A stretch of DNA of 64,000 bases from a virus, in the IMG/VR virus record IMGVR_UViG_3300009158_000031, positions 186,001 through 250,000 of that record; one strand, given 5' to 3'. Below the pieces are notes generated by a model. The model saw only the letters and a list, made by a program, of their open reading frames with translations, ran no database searches and was not told the DNA's origin. The position numbers and the translations under genes were made by a program. Every line of letters begins with the position of its first letter. The first letter of the stretch is position 1. Positions 16,398 through 24,960 of the stretch are shown in pieces.

Positions 16398-16400
16398 TCT

Positions 16401-16757
16401 ATGAAAAGACTAATAAAAGCTTGGTTGCAGAAAAAATTAAAATCTTGGGTCTTTGATAATAAGAGTCCTTATTATAAAGAGCATAGGGTTATACAAACTC
16501 CAACCGAAACTTTAAAACTTAGATCTACTGCTAGATGGTCGATTCAGGATTTACAAGAGATGCATACAGTACAAGGCTTAAGCGAAGCTCGTATAATAGA
16601 GATGATTAAAATGGATTTGATACAAGATCTATTTAATCATGTTAAAGATTCTGGTGCTATTGAGATTGTTCAATATGACGAGCCTCCTGGAATTTCAATG
16701 AATGGTCAAGGAATTCATTTTGACGCTAAATTAACAGTGGTAAAATCTAAACAATAA
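16401..16757 (+). CDS. Small protein, unknown
   Basis: This 118-residue protein has a basic amphipathic N-terminal helix (MKRLIKAWLQKKLKSW) that could lie on a membrane, followed by a mixed alpha/beta part. One-base overlap with the next gene. Confidence 0.55.
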   Translation: MKRLIKAWLQKKLKSWVFDNKSPYYKEHRVIQTPTETLKLRSTARWSIQDLQEMHTVQGLSEARIIEMIKMDLIQDLFNHVKDSGAIEIVQYDEPPGISMNGQGIHFDAKLTVVKSKQ

Positions 16758-16963
16758 TGGCAAACGTAATAATAAACATAACCTTAAATGATAAACAACA
16801 AAAGAGTTTAGATATTTGGGGTAAGCATTTAACGGCTATATTTAGATCACGAGGCGATCTAACTTGGACAGTATCATCATGTGGAATTGGAGATACCATC
16901 ACGGTAACCAGTTCGCATGCACCTAAACATCCTTTAGATTTAACAGATGTTGACTCATGGTAG
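16757..16963 (+). CDS. Small beta-rich protein, unknown
   Basis: This 68-residue protein is overlapped by its upstream neighbour by one base. It has beta strands (VIINITLN, ITVTSSHA) and no recognised family. Confidence 0.5.
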   Translation: MANVIINITLNDKQQKSLDIWGKHLTAIFRSRGDLTWTVSSCGIGDTITVTSSHAPKHPLDLTDVDSW

Positions 16964-16973
16964 AATTTAAGAT

Positions 16974-17225
16974 ATGATAAAGCCTAATCTAAATTTTTAC
17001 AACGAATATTATGCATTAATAGATGTTAAAGATCGTGAGAAACTTATATCATTAACAAATAAAATGTCGGAATCAAAACCGGGTTTGCTACAAGAATCTA
17101 AATTTGAGCTAAAGGATAGATTGAATGGCGATATAGAAGTTTGGATATCTAATACAGCAGCATTTGATTATGCAACAAAGAGAATAATTTTCAACTTCAT
17201 TAATGCTCTTAACAAGTTTTATTAA
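16974..17225 (+). CDS. Small protein, unknown
   Basis: This 83-residue alpha/beta protein is in the same run of small orphans and has no recognised motif. Confidence 0.5.
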   Translation: MIKPNLNFYNEYYALIDVKDREKLISLTNKMSESKPGLLQESKFELKDRLNGDIEVWISNTAAFDYATKRIIFNFINALNKFY

Positions 17226-17253
17226 TGATAATATCAAATCAGAAAAAGAAAAT

Positions 17254-18231
17254 ATGCAAAACAAACCAATTAAAATAATCGATGATGTTGAAGGACAGAT
17301 TAGATTTATAGTAGAAAATCCAGTAGATAAAACCTATACCATGTACGCTAGAGACGTAGCTACTGGTTTATTAAGAGGAAAAACCAAAATCGATTGTAGA
17401 ATAAAATCACCTGAAGGACATTGGGTATGGTGGAATCCGCATCCTGGAACAGGACAAAGTAAAAGAAAAAACCTAGGTGACATTATTGTAGAAATCAAAG
17501 ATGGTGATAAAATGATTCAAACCGAATATCTTTATCGTCATGGACCAGGAAAAAAATTAATCGTAAAAGACCGAGAGGTTAGATATCCCGGAAACCTTAC
17601 TGACATATATCCTACGGTTTGGGAAATATTCATGGTAGATGATTATTACTCTGAATTTTTAAACATTGACAAAGGTGGAATTGTTGTTGATATTGGATTT
17701 AATTACGGAATCTTCTCGCTATACGCAATAGACAATTTTGATCCCAAGAAAATATATGCGGTTGAACCAATGCCTTCTTGTGTAAAGATTGGAAAAAGAA
17801 TTATGAACGAACAATCTGTTTTAGTTGATATTACCGAAGCCGCAATAACGCTTGAAAATGGTACGGTTTTCATGGACAATTATGAAAATCAAACTAATTG
17901 TGCAACGGTAGTAGGTTCTAATATACGAACTGCAAAATTCTTAGAATCCGGACAAATACCAGTAAAAGGAATAAACATCAACGATTATCTAGCAACGATA
18001 TCCGAAGATGAAATTGAATTAATGAAGATTGATTGTGAAGGTGGTGAAGAATTCATATTTGATACTATCTCACGCCAAAACCTAAGACGAGTAAAGAATT
18101 ACATTATCGAATATCATAGTGAAGATATTTCCCAAAAGATTATTAATGTACTTAATTCGGTAGGATATTCAGTTTATCAAAGACCTTCTTGGAATAATCA
18201 TATAGGTACAATTGAAGCATATAAATTATAA
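17254..18231 (+). CDS. FkbM-family SAM methyltransferase
   Basis: This 325-residue protein has a variable N-terminal beta-rich region (1-135) and a C-terminal FkbM methyltransferase: GIVVDIGFNYGIFSLYA (SAM loop), YAVEPMPSC, and LMKIDCEGGEEFIF, the DCEGxE hallmark. FkbM enzymes methylate sugars or amino groups of glycans and secondary metabolites. The start at 17254 is preferred to 17203, which lies inside the previous gene. A second FkbM enzyme is at 56014. Confidence 0.8.
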   Translation: MQNKPIKIIDDVEGQIRFIVENPVDKTYTMYARDVATGLLRGKTKIDCRIKSPEGHWVWWNPHPGTGQSKRKNLGDIIVEIKDGDKMIQTEYLYRHGPGKKLIVKDREVRYPGNLTDIYPTVWEIFMVDDYYSEFLNIDKGGIVVDIGFNYGIFSLYAIDNFDPKKIYAVEPMPSCVKIGKRIMNEQSVLVDITEAAITLENGTVFMDNYENQTNCATVVGSNIRTAKFLESGQIPVKGININDYLATISEDEIELMKIDCEGGEEFIFDTISRQNLRRVKNYIIEYHSEDISQKIINVLNSVGYSVYQRPSWNNHIGTIEAYKL

Positions 18232-18243
18232 TAACATGAAAAC

Positions 18244-18501
18244 ATGAAAACCCAACTACCTAAAATTGAACTTCTTAATTTTGAAGGACCGGTATTACAA
18301 GCCGTAAAACATAAAAACCTATACATCATTGTAGATGAATGGAAAGAAATTATTTCGGTTCTTCTAGAAGAAGAATTTCTTGAATTTTTCGATGGCGCAT
18401 TTTCCGTAATAGATTCTGATGGAAGAAATTGGAATATGAGCGAACATCATCGAGATGCCAAACAAACAGCAGAAAAAATACATAAATTTGTAAACTTATA
18501 A
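18244..18501 (+). CDS. Small acidic protein, unknown
   Basis: This 85-residue protein has an acidic LLEEEFLEFFDGAF segment. No family is recognised. It lies upstream of the thymidylate synthase gene in the same transcription unit. Confidence 0.55.
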   Translation: MKTQLPKIELLNFEGPVLQAVKHKNLYIIVDEWKEIISVLLEEEFLEFFDGAFSVIDSDGRNWNMSEHHRDAKQTAEKIHKFVNL

Positions 18502-18502
18502 T

Positions 18503-18712
18503 ATGCAAGACTTAATAGAATCTTTTGAATCGGTTAAGTATCGAATCAAAGCCGAAGGTATGGATTATTGCTTTAAGCATTACTCTAACTTCGAAGAAAT
18601 TGAAGATAAAGAATTTCATAAACTAAGAAAGGCTTATATAAAAGCATCAGAGAACATTGAAGAGTATGTGAATTGTAAAATACAAGAACTCCAAAACGAA
18701 GATGGCGAATAA
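18503..18712 (+). CDS. Small helical protein, unknown
   Basis: This 69-residue charged helical protein starts 1 base after its neighbour and overlaps the thymidylate synthase frame by 11 bases. Confidence 0.5.
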   Translation: MQDLIESFESVKYRIKAEGMDYCFKHYSNFEEIEDKEFHKLRKAYIKASENIEEYVNCKIQELQNEDGE

Positions 18713-19877
18713 CTCAATAATCAATTGGGAATTATATCAAAAGACTCTAAAACCTTCACATATACATATTGCAGAATTAGATTTTAAAATGAAAAACAAA
18801 TTAGATATACAATATCAAGAACTTTTACAAACCATATTAGAACACGGGATTGATAAAGCAGATCGAACCGGAACAGGAACTCGTTCAATATTCGGTTATA
18901 CTATTCGTCACAACATGTCAGATGGATTCCCTCTTCTCACAACCAAAAAGATGGCATGGAAATCTATCGTTACCGAGTTATTATGGTTCTTAAAAGGTGA
19001 TACTAATATCAAGTACTTAGTTGATAATGATTGTCATATTTGGGATGGTGATGCTTATAAGAATTATGACAAACTTTGTATTGACACAAAGTGGATGGAA
19101 CCGGTTAAAAAGGAACTAAATGGCGAAGTTTATGATATGGGAAGAAAATACGATCAAGAAGGGTTCATCAATCGTATCAAAACAGATGATGAATTTGCTA
19201 AACAATGGGGAGATCTAGGTCCAATCTATGGTAAACAATGGAGAAATTGGGTTAGAAAAACTACACGAGACGAAAAGATTGTTGAACCTGGAGTATATGA
19301 AACGAGTATAGATCAAATCACAAACCTAATCAATGACATTAAAACAAATCCTGATTCACGAAGATTAATGGTCACTGCATGGAATCCTGCCGAATTAGAT
19401 CAAATGGTTCTTCCACCTTGTCATTATGGGTTTCAAATGTATACAAGAGAATTAGATCAAACGGAAAGAGTTATTCTAATGGATAAAAAATTAGGCGTTA
19501 CGGAAAACCTTCCTGCATATTATACCGAAGATGAAATGATAAAACATAACATCCCAAAACGAGCAATCTCTCTTATGTGGAATCAACGAAGTGTAGATAC
19601 CCTTTTAGGTTTACCATTCAATATTGCAAGTTATGGTTTACTATTAATGATGATTGCCGATGAAGTTAATATGGTTCCTGATCAGCTAATAGGTAATCTT
19701 GGAGATACTCACATATACAACAATCACGTCGATCAAGTAAAAGAACAAATCACTAGAACTCCATTTGAACTACCAACCGTTCATGTTAGAGATGGTATTT
19801 TTTGTAGTTCTCATAATGATGTTATACTTCAAAATTACAATTCACATCCGGCAATCAAAGCACCTTTAAGTAATTAA
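18702..19877 (+). CDS. thyA: Thymidylate synthase
   Basis: This ThyA-type enzyme converts dUMP and methylene-THF to dTMP. It has DRTGTGTRSIFG at the N-terminus, nucleophile Cys240 in VLPPCHYGFQ, QRSVDTLLGLPFNIASY, and DTHIYNNHVDQ. Asn307 in PFNIAS is the residue that selects dUMP; T4-type dCMP hydroxymethylases carry Asp there, so a uracil substrate is favoured. At 391 residues it is far longer than E. coli ThyA (264), mainly through an insert after Cys240. An alternative start at 18789 would remove 29 extra N-terminal residues. Confidence 0.92.
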   Translation: MANNSIINWELYQKTLKPSHIHIAELDFKMKNKLDIQYQELLQTILEHGIDKADRTGTGTRSIFGYTIRHNMSDGFPLLTTKKMAWKSIVTELLWFLKGDTNIKYLVDNDCHIWDGDAYKNYDKLCIDTKWMEPVKKELNGEVYDMGRKYDQEGFINRIKTDDEFAKQWGDLGPIYGKQWRNWVRKTTRDEKIVEPGVYETSIDQITNLINDIKTNPDSRRLMVTAWNPAELDQMVLPPCHYGFQMYTRELDQTERVILMDKKLGVTENLPAYYTEDEMIKHNIPKRAISLMWNQRSVDTLLGLPFNIASYGLLLMMIADEVNMVPDQLIGNLGDTHIYNNHVDQVKEQITRTPFELPTVHVRDGIFCSSHNDVILQNYNSHPAIKAPLSN

Positions 19878-19881
19878 CCCA

Positions 19882-20097
19882 ATGCAAATAATTCGTAGTA
19901 TATTTCCATTTAAAATCGATCAACGAGTAGTAGATAGATTTATAGAAACCGGTGAAGTAGATGAACTTTACTTAAGAGTAATTTGCTTTAAGATTATAAA
20001 AAATAAAGAACTGAACGAATTTGAAGATGTAATATTTCGAGGAAAAACCAAAGAAATAAACGAACTTATAATAGACATATCAAATTCAATTGACTAA
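19882..20097 (+). CDS. Small protein, unknown
   Basis: This 71-residue alpha/beta protein follows thyA by 4 bases and has no recognised motif. Confidence 0.5.
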   Translation: MQIIRSIFPFKIDQRVVDRFIETGEVDELYLRVICFKIIKNKELNEFEDVIFRGKTKEINELIIDISNSID

Positions 20098-20102
20098 TTA
20101 AT

Positions 20103-20738
20103 ATGGGATTTGTAACAAGAACACTCAGAAAAACAATGTTGGCTACCACAAATTACGTGGATCCAAAAGAATCAATTCTTTTAGAATTAGGAACTCAAAA
20201 CGCATTCAATGATTTGACTGAACCTGAGAAAATAGACAAATATCCTATACGAAATATACTACATCGATATTTCAAAGCCTATCATACACTAGATCTTCAA
20301 AAAGAAGATGGCGTAACAATCGTCGATTTATCCATATATCAACCTGGTTTATTTACAGCAAACATCATTACTAATATAGGAACAACAGAACATGTTGAAT
20401 ATGAACAAGGCCAATTGAATTGTTGGAAGAATATACATAGTTGGTTAAAGATCGGTGGAATTATGATACATGAACTTCCTGAACTTGGCAGTTGGCCTGG
20501 TCATGGTAGATATTATGCAACTCGAGAATTCTTTCAAAGTTTAGAAGATTATGGATATCAAATTCTAGAATTAGACGATCATAAATTTAACATAGGAAAT
20601 TCTTTATGGTGTGTAATCCGAAAGGTAGAAGATGTTCCTTTTATGGATTACGATACATTCTTCTCTACTATGGCATTCGATCAAAGTGTTCCTCCTGCTG
20701 GGGTAATATCAAGCAATAACCCAAAAAACCTAATATAA
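20103..20738 (+). CDS. Putative SAM-dependent methyltransferase
   Basis: This 211-residue protein has a methyltransferase-like core: NIGTTEHVEYEQGQLNCWKN near residue 86 and LKIGGIMIHELPE near 120, the strand-4/5 region of class I enzymes (NxGTxEH is common in sugar or lipid methyltransferases). The glycine-rich SAM loop is weak. Substrate unknown. Confidence 0.5.
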   Translation: MGFVTRTLRKTMLATTNYVDPKESILLELGTQNAFNDLTEPEKIDKYPIRNILHRYFKAYHTLDLQKEDGVTIVDLSIYQPGLFTANIITNIGTTEHVEYEQGQLNCWKNIHSWLKIGGIMIHELPELGSWPGHGRYYATREFFQSLEDYGYQILELDDHKFNIGNSLWCVIRKVEDVPFMDYDTFFSTMAFDQSVPPAGVISSNNPKNLI

Positions 20739-20882
20739 ATGATACGACGTTTAACCGCATTTATCGTGCTACTATTTTCTTTATTTACCTTTTTTCCTGC
20801 GATTTTTTTGCTTATTGATGCAATGATTAATGGAGATAATTGCGTTGCTAGAAGATTGTTCCTAATAATAGCCGAAGATTGA
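20739..20882 (+). CDS. Small single-span membrane peptide
   Basis: This 47-residue protein runs from ATG 20739 to TGA 20880-20882, beginning directly after the previous stop. The N-terminus is basic (MIRRL), followed by a hydrophobic helix of about 20 residues. It precedes the endolysin, so a holin or lysis accessory is possible. Confidence 0.55.
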   Translation: MIRRLTAFIVLLFSLFTFFPAIFLLIDAMINGDNCVARRLFLIIAED

Positions 20883-20910
20883 TATAATCATCAAGAAGAC
20901 AAAGTACGAA

Positions 20911-20918
20911 GATAAATA
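20911..20918 (+). promoter_or_regulatory. Late-promoter-like octamer GATAAATA
   Basis: GATAAATA ends 15 bases before the endolysin ATG at 20934. Lysis genes are late genes, which supports reading this octamer as a T4-type late element. Confidence 0.5.
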
Positions 20919-20933
20919 ACATAAACGAATATT

Positions 20934-21758
20934 ATGTTATTGAAAAATGGATCTACTGGAGAAGACGTAAAAAAGCTTCAGACTAAATTAGGCTTAAATG
21001 CCGATGGTTCTTTTGGACCTGGAACAGAAGCTAAAGTTAAAGAATGGCAAAGTGCTAATGGTTTAACTGCCGATGGTATTGTTGGCGATGCTTCATGGGC
21101 TAAAATGTTTGGTACTACTCCGATTGCTTCTGCACCAATTGTTATACCGGCTTCTTCTTTTAAATTAGCCGCTCTTAAAGGACATGTTCCTGATGCAGTT
21201 ATTGCACAAATCCCTGATACGGCTGTAAAATTTAATATCACAACTCCTCTTCGTTTAGCTCATTTCTTAGCTCAATGCGGACATGAATCAGGTGGATTTA
21301 AAGCAGTTAATGAAAATCTAAATTATGGAGCAAAAGGTCTTCGAGGTACATTTGGTAAATACTTTCCAACCGATGCACTTGCTTCACAATATGAAAAAAA
21401 GCCAGAAAAAATAGCTAATCGAGTTTATTCATCTCGTATGGGTAATGGTGATGAGGCTTCTGGTGAAGGTTGGAAATATAAAGGTCGTGGATTTATTCAA
21501 TTGACTGGAAAATCTAATTATGCAGCATTCGATAAAACCGTGGATGAAGATATTATTGCTACTCCGGATTTAGTTGCTACTAAATACCCTTTAATGTCTG
21601 CAGCATTCTTCTTCAATAATAACTCTCTTTGGACTATATGTGATAAAGGTGCTGATGTTGCAACGGTAACTGCAGTTACTAAACGAGTGAATGGTGGTAC
21701 AATCGGTCTTGAAGATCGCATCAAACATTTCAACGAATACTATAACCTACTTAAATAA
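20934..21758 (+). CDS. Endolysin: peptidoglycan-binding domain plus GH19 glycosidase
   Basis: This 274-residue lysin has an N-terminal PG-binding domain (about 1-60: STGEDVKKLQ..., DGIVGDASW) and a GH19 chitinase-like lysozyme domain (about 80-274). Candidate catalytic Glu118 lies in QCGHESGGF, and YKGRGFIQLTG at 182-192 is the GH19 substrate-groove signature. It has no signal peptide, so it needs a holin. It sits behind a late octamer and is followed by a membrane protein at 21761 that could be part of the lysis cassette. Confidence 0.9.
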   Translation: MLLKNGSTGEDVKKLQTKLGLNADGSFGPGTEAKVKEWQSANGLTADGIVGDASWAKMFGTTPIASAPIVIPASSFKLAALKGHVPDAVIAQIPDTAVKFNITTPLRLAHFLAQCGHESGGFKAVNENLNYGAKGLRGTFGKYFPTDALASQYEKKPEKIANRVYSSRMGNGDEASGEGWKYKGRGFIQLTGKSNYAAFDKTVDEDIIATPDLVATKYPLMSAAFFFNNNSLWTICDKGADVATVTAVTKRVNGGTIGLEDRIKHFNEYYNLLK

Positions 21759-21760
21759 TT

Positions 21761-22045
21761 ATGGCAGACGAAAAAAATTCTACTTCAGGATTTACTGATA
21801 CCTTCTTTTCTAAATTAAAAGAGCAATCATTTACTATCATACTTATGATAGCCGTCATTTGGTATCAAGGTAAATTGATGGAAGAGAGAGTTGCGTATTG
21901 GCAAAAATTATATGAAGAGCAAAAAGCTTATACTGAGCAAAGTGTAAAAGAAGATAAACAAATTATGTTAGATCGAATTCGGTATCTTCAAGAACAACGA
22001 GATAAGTATGTTGAAGATGCAATAAACGAATTAAAAACAAAATAA
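21761..22045 (+). CDS. Membrane-anchored coiled-coil protein (spanin/holin-like)
   Basis: This 94-residue protein has a single hydrophobic helix (about 28-42) followed by a charged coiled coil to the C-terminus, the layout of an i-spanin or T4-type lysis accessory. It follows the endolysin stop by 2 bases. The call rests on topology and position. Confidence 0.5.
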   Translation: MADEKNSTSGFTDTFFSKLKEQSFTIILMIAVIWYQGKLMEERVAYWQKLYEEQKAYTEQSVKEDKQIMLDRIRYLQEQRDKYVEDAINELKTK

Positions 22046-22052
22046 TACTAAT

Positions 22053-22793
22053 ATGCAAACTTACAACAGTTTAAAAGAATTTCAAGATGCAGTATACGCA
22101 GCTGCGGTAGGAAAACAAAGCCTTAATGCAATGTGTTCTACTCAATGTAAAAAAGGAACGGTAAAATCTAAAGTTAGATCTTCCAATGATGATGGATCGT
22201 CGATGAATATGACTTCATCTAATCTAAGTTCAGTTGCACAAGATTATGTAGATAATCACCTTAAAGCAACTAAAAAAGTAAAACAAACTATTCAATTGAC
22301 TGGTGATACGGTATCATATACATTTCATAAAATAGATCAATCTAGTTCTAGAACAACTTGTAATATTTCTGTTGATCGAAGTTTTTCAATTACTGGTAAT
22401 GTACAATATGGTGCTGCGAGTGTTACAGCAACTGCAGCATACTCAGATCATACCGATACGACAACAGATGATTATGAAAGTCATTATTCCGAAGATACTT
22501 GTACAATGACATTCAGTGGTTCAACTGGTACTGCCATAATTTATTACAACGCTTATACATGTAGTGATGCACCGACATTAAATGTTACTTATACATTTGA
22601 TACCATCACAATTAAAGCATCATGTACTTACAAAGGTGATACTGGAATTCCATTTGATAATGGTAATGCTCGTCATGAAACAAGAACTTATAATCTAGCA
22701 GATCTAGGTTTTAGCGGACCAGTATGTATTAAAACTCCTACCGTTTTCGATGTTAGTTGTTCTGACGAATGGGTAAGTAAAGAAATGAAGTAG
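22053..22793 (+). CDS. Thr/Ser-rich beta protein, unknown (possible virion decoration)
   Basis: This 246-residue protein has a helical N-terminus and a Ser/Thr/Asp-rich, beta-strand-rich body with about ten Cys. It has no signal peptide. The composition suits a decoration, fibre-associated or adhesive protein. Its place between lysis genes and the Rieske gene gives no firm clue. Confidence 0.45.
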   Translation: MQTYNSLKEFQDAVYAAAVGKQSLNAMCSTQCKKGTVKSKVRSSNDDGSSMNMTSSNLSSVAQDYVDNHLKATKKVKQTIQLTGDTVSYTFHKIDQSSSRTTCNISVDRSFSITGNVQYGAASVTATAAYSDHTDTTTDDYESHYSEDTCTMTFSGSTGTAIIYYNAYTCSDAPTLNVTYTFDTITIKASCTYKGDTGIPFDNGNARHETRTYNLADLGFSGPVCIKTPTVFDVSCSDEWVSKEMK

Positions 22794-22795
22794 TA

Positions 22796-22807
22796 GCATA
22801 TAATAAA
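22796..22807 (+). promoter_or_regulatory. CATATAAT-type motif next to the start codon
   Basis: GCATATAATAAA is immediately before ATG 22809. If it were a promoter, the mRNA would be leaderless; it may instead be an AT-rich translation enhancer. An almost identical arrangement is found at 51051. Confidence 0.3.
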
Positions 22808-22808
22808 T

Positions 22809-23831
22809 ATGCAAATCTCTAATTATTTTAGTAAAGACAATCACCAAAGAGAAAGTAAACTCTTTGGTGAATTGTTATATTGTGGACACACTCAGCTAGT
22901 CCCACGAAATTTAGATTATTCAGTTTTAGCTAATACTGATAATCGATGGACTCTCATCAATAGAGATTATCAATATTTCATACAATCAAATGTTTGCTTA
23001 CATCGACAAGGTGAAATTTGTAGTGGAAGCGGAAGCGGTAAAACGATGATGTGTAAAGCTCATTGTTGGACATATGACGTTGATGGTAAAATAAAAGGAA
23101 CTCCTCATTTTGAAGAGAAGGTTGTTGGTGCACTAGAAAGAAAATCCCTAATCAATTTGAATGGTGCTCTTTTTTCAGGTCATGTGAATAATCTTATAGA
23201 TCTAAAAGAAACTGGAGTAGATCATCTTATAGACCTTCATAAATATGATTTTGATAGCTCATCAAAGACAGAATATGCATTTAATTGGAAAACTTTCGCT
23301 GAGGTTTATTTAGAAAATCTTCACATCTATGCAATGCATCCTGGATTACGTAAATTTGTAGATCCGCAAATACTCGAATGGCAATTTGGTCAACAATGGT
23401 CACTACAAAAAATTGGTATTCGTCCTGATCTAAATGGTAATGATTCTGCATCATATACTGATATGATAGACTCTCTTAAACGAGACGGTATCACACCGGA
23501 ATTTGGAGCAGTTTGGATTTACATATATCCTAATATCATGATTGAATGGTACCCTAAAACAATTGCCATCTCTACCATTTATTCACCTGAACCAGAAGTT
23601 ACCACCAATTATGTAGATCTTTTCTTTGAGAAAGGAACCACTGAAGAATTTAAAGAGATATTCAAACGAGTATACGCTGAAACGGCATTAGAAGACGAAG
23701 AAGCCTGTAGTATTATACATCGTGGTCGAAGAGCACTTTGGTTAAATGGAGAAACTGAAGGTGGACCCGTTCAACCTAAGCTAGAAGCCGGAGTAAAACA
23801 CTTTTGGGATTGGTATAGCGATCAATCATAA
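22809..23831 (+). CDS. Rieske non-heme iron oxygenase, alpha-subunit-like
   Basis: This 340-residue protein has a Rieske [2Fe-2S] site: C63-L-H65 and C82-K-A-H85, with 16 residues between them. In the C-terminal SRPBCC domain, FNWKTFAEVYLENLHIYAMHP contains the catalytic H-x4-H pair and the bridging acidic/amide residues expected for mononuclear iron. Such enzymes hydroxylate or demethylate aromatic rings, sterols or quaternary amines and need a reductase partner, presumably from the host. This looks like a full-length auxiliary metabolic gene. Confidence 0.85.
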   Translation: MQISNYFSKDNHQRESKLFGELLYCGHTQLVPRNLDYSVLANTDNRWTLINRDYQYFIQSNVCLHRQGEICSGSGSGKTMMCKAHCWTYDVDGKIKGTPHFEEKVVGALERKSLINLNGALFSGHVNNLIDLKETGVDHLIDLHKYDFDSSSKTEYAFNWKTFAEVYLENLHIYAMHPGLRKFVDPQILEWQFGQQWSLQKIGIRPDLNGNDSASYTDMIDSLKRDGITPEFGAVWIYIYPNIMIEWYPKTIAISTIYSPEPEVTTNYVDLFFEKGTTEEFKEIFKRVYAETALEDEEACSIIHRGRRALWLNGETEGGPVQPKLEAGVKHFWDWYSDQS

Positions 23832-23852
23832 CTTATTAACAATCAAATAAAT

Positions 23853-23876
23853 AGTCGATCTTAATGATTGACTTTT
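23853..23876 (+). terminator. Rho-independent terminator
   Basis: AGTCGATC, loop TTAAT, GATTGACT (one G-T pair), then TTT. It follows the Rieske gene and precedes a late-type octamer, separating two transcription units. Confidence 0.5.
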
Positions 23877-23880
23877 GTCA

Positions 23881-23888
23881 TATAAATA
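23881..23888 (+). promoter_or_regulatory. Late-promoter-like octamer TATAAATA
   Basis: A perfect T4 late octamer TATAAATA, part of TCATATAAATA, ends 10 bases before ATG 23899. It lies directly after a terminator, as expected for a new transcription unit. Confidence 0.5.
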
Positions 23889-23898
23889 AAAAATCAAT

Positions 23899-24228
23899 AT
23901 GTATAATAACCGTAGAAAATCATCAATGAAGAATTTGTTACTAATTGGATTAGTCTTGTGGATTGCGTTGTTAGGGTTTGCTTGGTTTGCCGATCAAGGT
24001 GAATTAGTTATTATGAATCGTAAATATCTAAAAACTCAATTTACTTTGGATTCGATAAATATGGAACGCCAAAAATATATACAAACAATATCCGAATTAG
24101 AAGAAGATCTTCAAGATATACAAACTTCCATGAAAAAAACCGAAGATCAATTGATGCGATTGAATAAATTATATTGGATTGAAAAAAGTAAAAACGACAC
24201 AACTATAAAAACCGAAACAAATGAGTAG
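23899..24228 (+). CDS. Membrane-anchored coiled-coil protein
   Basis: This 109-residue protein has a basic N-terminus, one transmembrane helix (about 12-30) and a long coiled coil. An internal ATG at 23926 (MKNLL) could also serve. It could be a structural or spanin-like protein. It overlaps the next gene by 8 bases. Confidence 0.55.
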   Translation: MYNNRRKSSMKNLLLIGLVLWIALLGFAWFADQGELVIMNRKYLKTQFTLDSINMERQKYIQTISELEEDLQDIQTSMKKTEDQLMRLNKLYWIEKSKNDTTIKTETNE

Positions 24229-24460
24229 ATACCAATCACAAAAAGACAATTTACAAATAGCCTATGGATTCGATCATGCATTAGGTTATTGGTACGACAT
24301 GTGGGATACCAACCAACGAGAATCCGATGGATCTCCTCGACATATAGAAGAAGGATCTTCTATGAGGCGAATGTCTAGAGATACATTCGCTAGTCGACTA
24401 ATGGAATTTCCCATATCACCTGATCATCTGCAAGCAATTGCACTAGATCTTCCCTTTTAA
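24221..24460 (+). CDS. Small protein, unknown
   Basis: This 79-residue protein is polar and Met/Arg/Asp-rich (YWYDMWDTNQ, SSMRRMSRDTF). No family is recognised. Confidence 0.55.
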   Translation: MSRYQSQKDNLQIAYGFDHALGYWYDMWDTNQRESDGSPRHIEEGSSMRRMSRDTFASRLMEFPISPDHLQAIALDLPF

Positions 24461-24494
24461 CTCCTTCTCACCTTAAAAAATAAATACAACAAAA

Positions 24495-24884
24495 ATGGAA
24501 ACGACAACAATCGTAGTGTTAAGCGTAGCAAGCACTCTAGTAATCATTGGACTAATAGCAATGGTAAACGGGTTACGTAAGGCACACAAACAAATCACCC
24601 ACCTATTAGAAACTTCAAATTCAAGTATTCGCCATCATGAAGAAATTCACGATCGAATAAGTGAAGAGAATGAAAACCTGAATCGAATCATTTGCACTAT
24701 GGAAAATAACATCCATCGTCGTATAGATGAAACTCTACAACAAGCCGACCAGCAATATGCAAATATTTCTCGTCACGCTGAAGAAACCTGGAAAGAAAAT
24801 CAATCCGATTTAGATCGTCGATTTGATCGTCTTTATAATAAAATATACGAGGCATTACCTCAATTGAAAGAAAAAACTAATTAA
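24495..24884 (+). CDS. Membrane-anchored coiled-coil protein
   Basis: This 129-residue protein has one N-terminal transmembrane helix (about 5-26) and a long heptad-rich, His/Glu/Arg-rich coiled coil. An AATAAATA octamer lies 8 bases before the start. Role unknown; a terminator follows at 24907. Confidence 0.6.
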   Translation: METTTIVVLSVASTLVIIGLIAMVNGLRKAHKQITHLLETSNSSIRHHEEIHDRISEENENLNRIICTMENNIHRRIDETLQQADQQYANISRHAEETWKENQSDLDRRFDRLYNKIYEALPQLKEKTN

Positions 24885-24906
24885 CAATTAATCGAGAAGG
24901 AGTTCA

Positions 24907-24934
24907 GAGAGGGTTCTAACGAACCCTCTCTTTT
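24907..24934 (+). terminator. Strong Rho-independent terminator
   Basis: A perfect 10-bp stem GAGAGGGTTC / GAACCCTCTC with a TAAC tetraloop, then TTTT. It ends the 23899-24884 unit. Confidence 0.85.
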
Positions 24935-24960
24935 CATATAAATTAAATATTCCTTATAAA

